From contig CAZZAM010000001.1 in the NCBI GenBank assembly GCA_964652775.1, positions 186,001 through 250,000 on the forward strand: a stretch of DNA of 64,000 nt. The letters run 5' to 3'. Made by a program: the position numbers and the translations under genes. Source of the DNA: UBA11346 sp038060575. GTDB taxonomy: Bacteria > Planctomycetota > UBA11346. Shown in pieces: positions 62,958 through 64,000 of this stretch (within the stretch, counting starts at the first letter, position 1; each line of letters starts with the position of its first letter). The notes under the pieces were generated by a model. It was not told where the DNA came from, did no database searches, and was given only the letters and a program-made list of their open reading frames with translations.

Positions 62958-63989
62958 ATGGCAGACGTACATTACCGATCCATGACTCCACTCGATCGGA
63001 TGCGGGCAACCTGGCAGCGAACATCGGTAGATCGCATTCCATTCGTGCCTGCGATATATGAGCACAAGGCCGCGCTCCTCGGACGCGCGCCCGGTGATCT
63101 CTGTCATTCGGCGGAATTATTGGCACTCGGCGTCGACGCCGAAGTTGCCACCTACGATGCTGACGCCCTTGTTGTTGGCATCGACGTCTACAATGTCGAA
63201 GCCGAAGCGTTGGGCGTGCCGCTACGACCAAGTAACCCGGATGAAGTACCAGCGCTAGATGCGTCATCATTCGCTGCCAGCACGGATTGGGCGACGGTAT
63301 TGCCTCCCGATCCGCTCCGCGCTGGACGCATGCCCATGCACGTTGAGGCCTGTCGGCGGGCAATGGCCGCCCACGGCAGTACGCGAGCCGTACGCGGTGC
63401 GCTCACTGGACCGTTGTCGTTGGCTGCTGGACTGACTGATTTCAGTCAGCTCTGCATCGATCTCCTCGAAAATCCCGAACACGTCGAAAGCATGTTGCGC
63501 TTGGGACTGCGCACCGCCCTGCGCTATGGCGAGGCCTTGGCAGCAACTGGCGTTGGATTAGTCGTGTTCGATTCGCGGTTAGCACCACCGTTTGTTTCCC
63601 CACGCATTTTCGACCGCATTCAACCGCTATATCGTGAACTGTTTGCTGGCCTGAACCGGATCTCACCACTACCCGTCGAACTCGTCATTGGTGGCAACAC
63701 CACCGTCCTCGCAACGCGCCTCGCCAATCTTGGAGCTGGACAAGTGCTGTGCGATGCCGGTGCCGATCCGCAACGCTGGCGGACCGCCGTCGACGCGGCC
63801 GGAATCGCCCTCCGGGTTAACTTCAGCGCCGTATCTCTTACGCGGAACACCGAAACAGAGATCACCGCAGCAGCGCGCAAGCTACTCCACGATGCTGCCG
63901 GCCCCGGCTTGGTGCTAGGAACAGGCGTGGTTGATATGCAGACGCCGCCATCACGGGTATTGGCCGTGCGGCGGGCGGTTACCGACTGA
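62958..63989 (+). CDS. URO-D-superfamily protein, GGNTT type
   Basis: The protein has 343 residues from ATG 62958; an in-frame ATG at 62982 (MTPLDRMRATWQ, the usual family opening) may be the true start. Recognisable parts are VDRIPFVPAIYEHKAALLG, GALTGPLSLAAGLTDFSQLCIDLLENPEHV, VVFDSRLAPPFVSPRIFDRI and ELVIGGNTTVLATRLANLGAGQ. At the zinc-motif strand it has GGNTT, with no His or Cys ligands. The stop codon is inside the window, so the gene is complete. It is tandem to the AraC gene at 62011. It may be a non-zinc methyltransferase or a divergent member with another role. Confidence 0.8.
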   Translation: MADVHYRSMTPLDRMRATWQRTSVDRIPFVPAIYEHKAALLGRAPGDLCHSAELLALGVDAEVATYDADALVVGIDVYNVEAEALGVPLRPSNPDEVPALDASSFAASTDWATVLPPDPLRAGRMPMHVEACRRAMAAHGSTRAVRGALTGPLSLAAGLTDFSQLCIDLLENPEHVESMLRLGLRTALRYGEALAATGVGLVVFDSRLAPPFVSPRIFDRIQPLYRELFAGLNRISPLPVELVIGGNTTVLATRLANLGAGQVLCDAGADPQRWRTAVDAAGIALRVNFSAVSLTRNTETEITAAARKLLHDAAGPGLVLGTGVVDMQTPPSRVLAVRRAVTD

Positions 63990-64000
63990 TCCGCTGACGC

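Noticed and set aside
31880..63989. HemE (uroporphyrinogen decarboxylase) function for the URO-D-like genes
   Set aside because: There are seven divergent copies, HxC-type zinc motifs in several, no other haem genes, and a corrinoid/RACE context. Methyl transfer is far more likely.

Overview
The window looks like a chromosome segment of a heterotrophic PVC-group bacterium, most likely a planctomycete or close relative. I infer this from the Rhodopirellula/Verrucomicrobium-type ECF sigma factor with its FecR-like partner, the exported parallel beta-helix proteins and sulfatase, a membrane protein with prenyltransferase-type repeats, giant HEAT-repeat proteins, and the moderately high G+C content. 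Species and even phylum are uncertain. I saw no rRNA, tRNA, CRISPR array, integrase or transposase.

Positions 1-14.6 kb hold a surface and secretion block. It starts with the edge of a PhyH-type dioxygenase gene. Next come an ECF sigma factor fused to a membrane segment and a large C-terminal domain, and a lipoprotein carrying the same domain. A beta-helix protein and a PQQ sugar dehydrogenase follow, then an ECF sigma / FecR-like pair that leads into a 1685-residue exported protein with a glycoside-hydrolase-like catalytic region. Positions 14.8-20.5 kb form a small catabolic operon (epimerase-like, DHDPS-family aldolase, CoA-acylating aldehyde dehydrogenase, iron alcohol dehydrogenase) with an IclR regulator. 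Positions 20.6-28.9 kb carry an ABC exporter, a GDSL/SGNH hydrolase, a second beta-helix protein, a sulfatase, and a TonB-like protein with terpenoid-cyclase-like repeats.

From 29 kb to the end lies the main interest: a corrinoid-dependent methyl-transfer island. It contains seven different URO-D-superfamily proteins (the fold of MtaA, MtbA and CmuA, not genuine HemE) and nine AraC-family regulators, most paired one to one with a methyltransferase gene. It also contains one corrinoid (B12-binding) protein, one DUF1638 protein, one ferredoxin-ASKHA reductive activator (RACE/RamA type), one methyltetrahydrofolate methyltransferase-like protein and a fused MetV-MetF methylenetetrahydrofolate reductase. 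The implied flow is methylated substrate, to corrinoid protein, to CH3-tetrahydrofolate, to methylene-tetrahydrofolate, with RACE reactivating oxidised cobalamin. A Gfo/Idh/MocA oxidoreductase, an amidohydrolase, an Fe/2OG dioxygenase and two giant HEAT-repeat proteins are interspersed. Because exported carbohydrate-active proteins lie next door, O-methylated sugars or glycans are a reasonable but unproven guess for the methyl donors.

Five full copies of a 137-165 bp palindromic repeat with near-identical arms and a conserved core are scattered between genes at 19.5, 36.3, 45.0, 49.8 and 59.8 kb. A relative with different internal sequence lies at 34.0 kb and a lone end at 4.26 kb. Most copies lie inside the methyl-transfer island.
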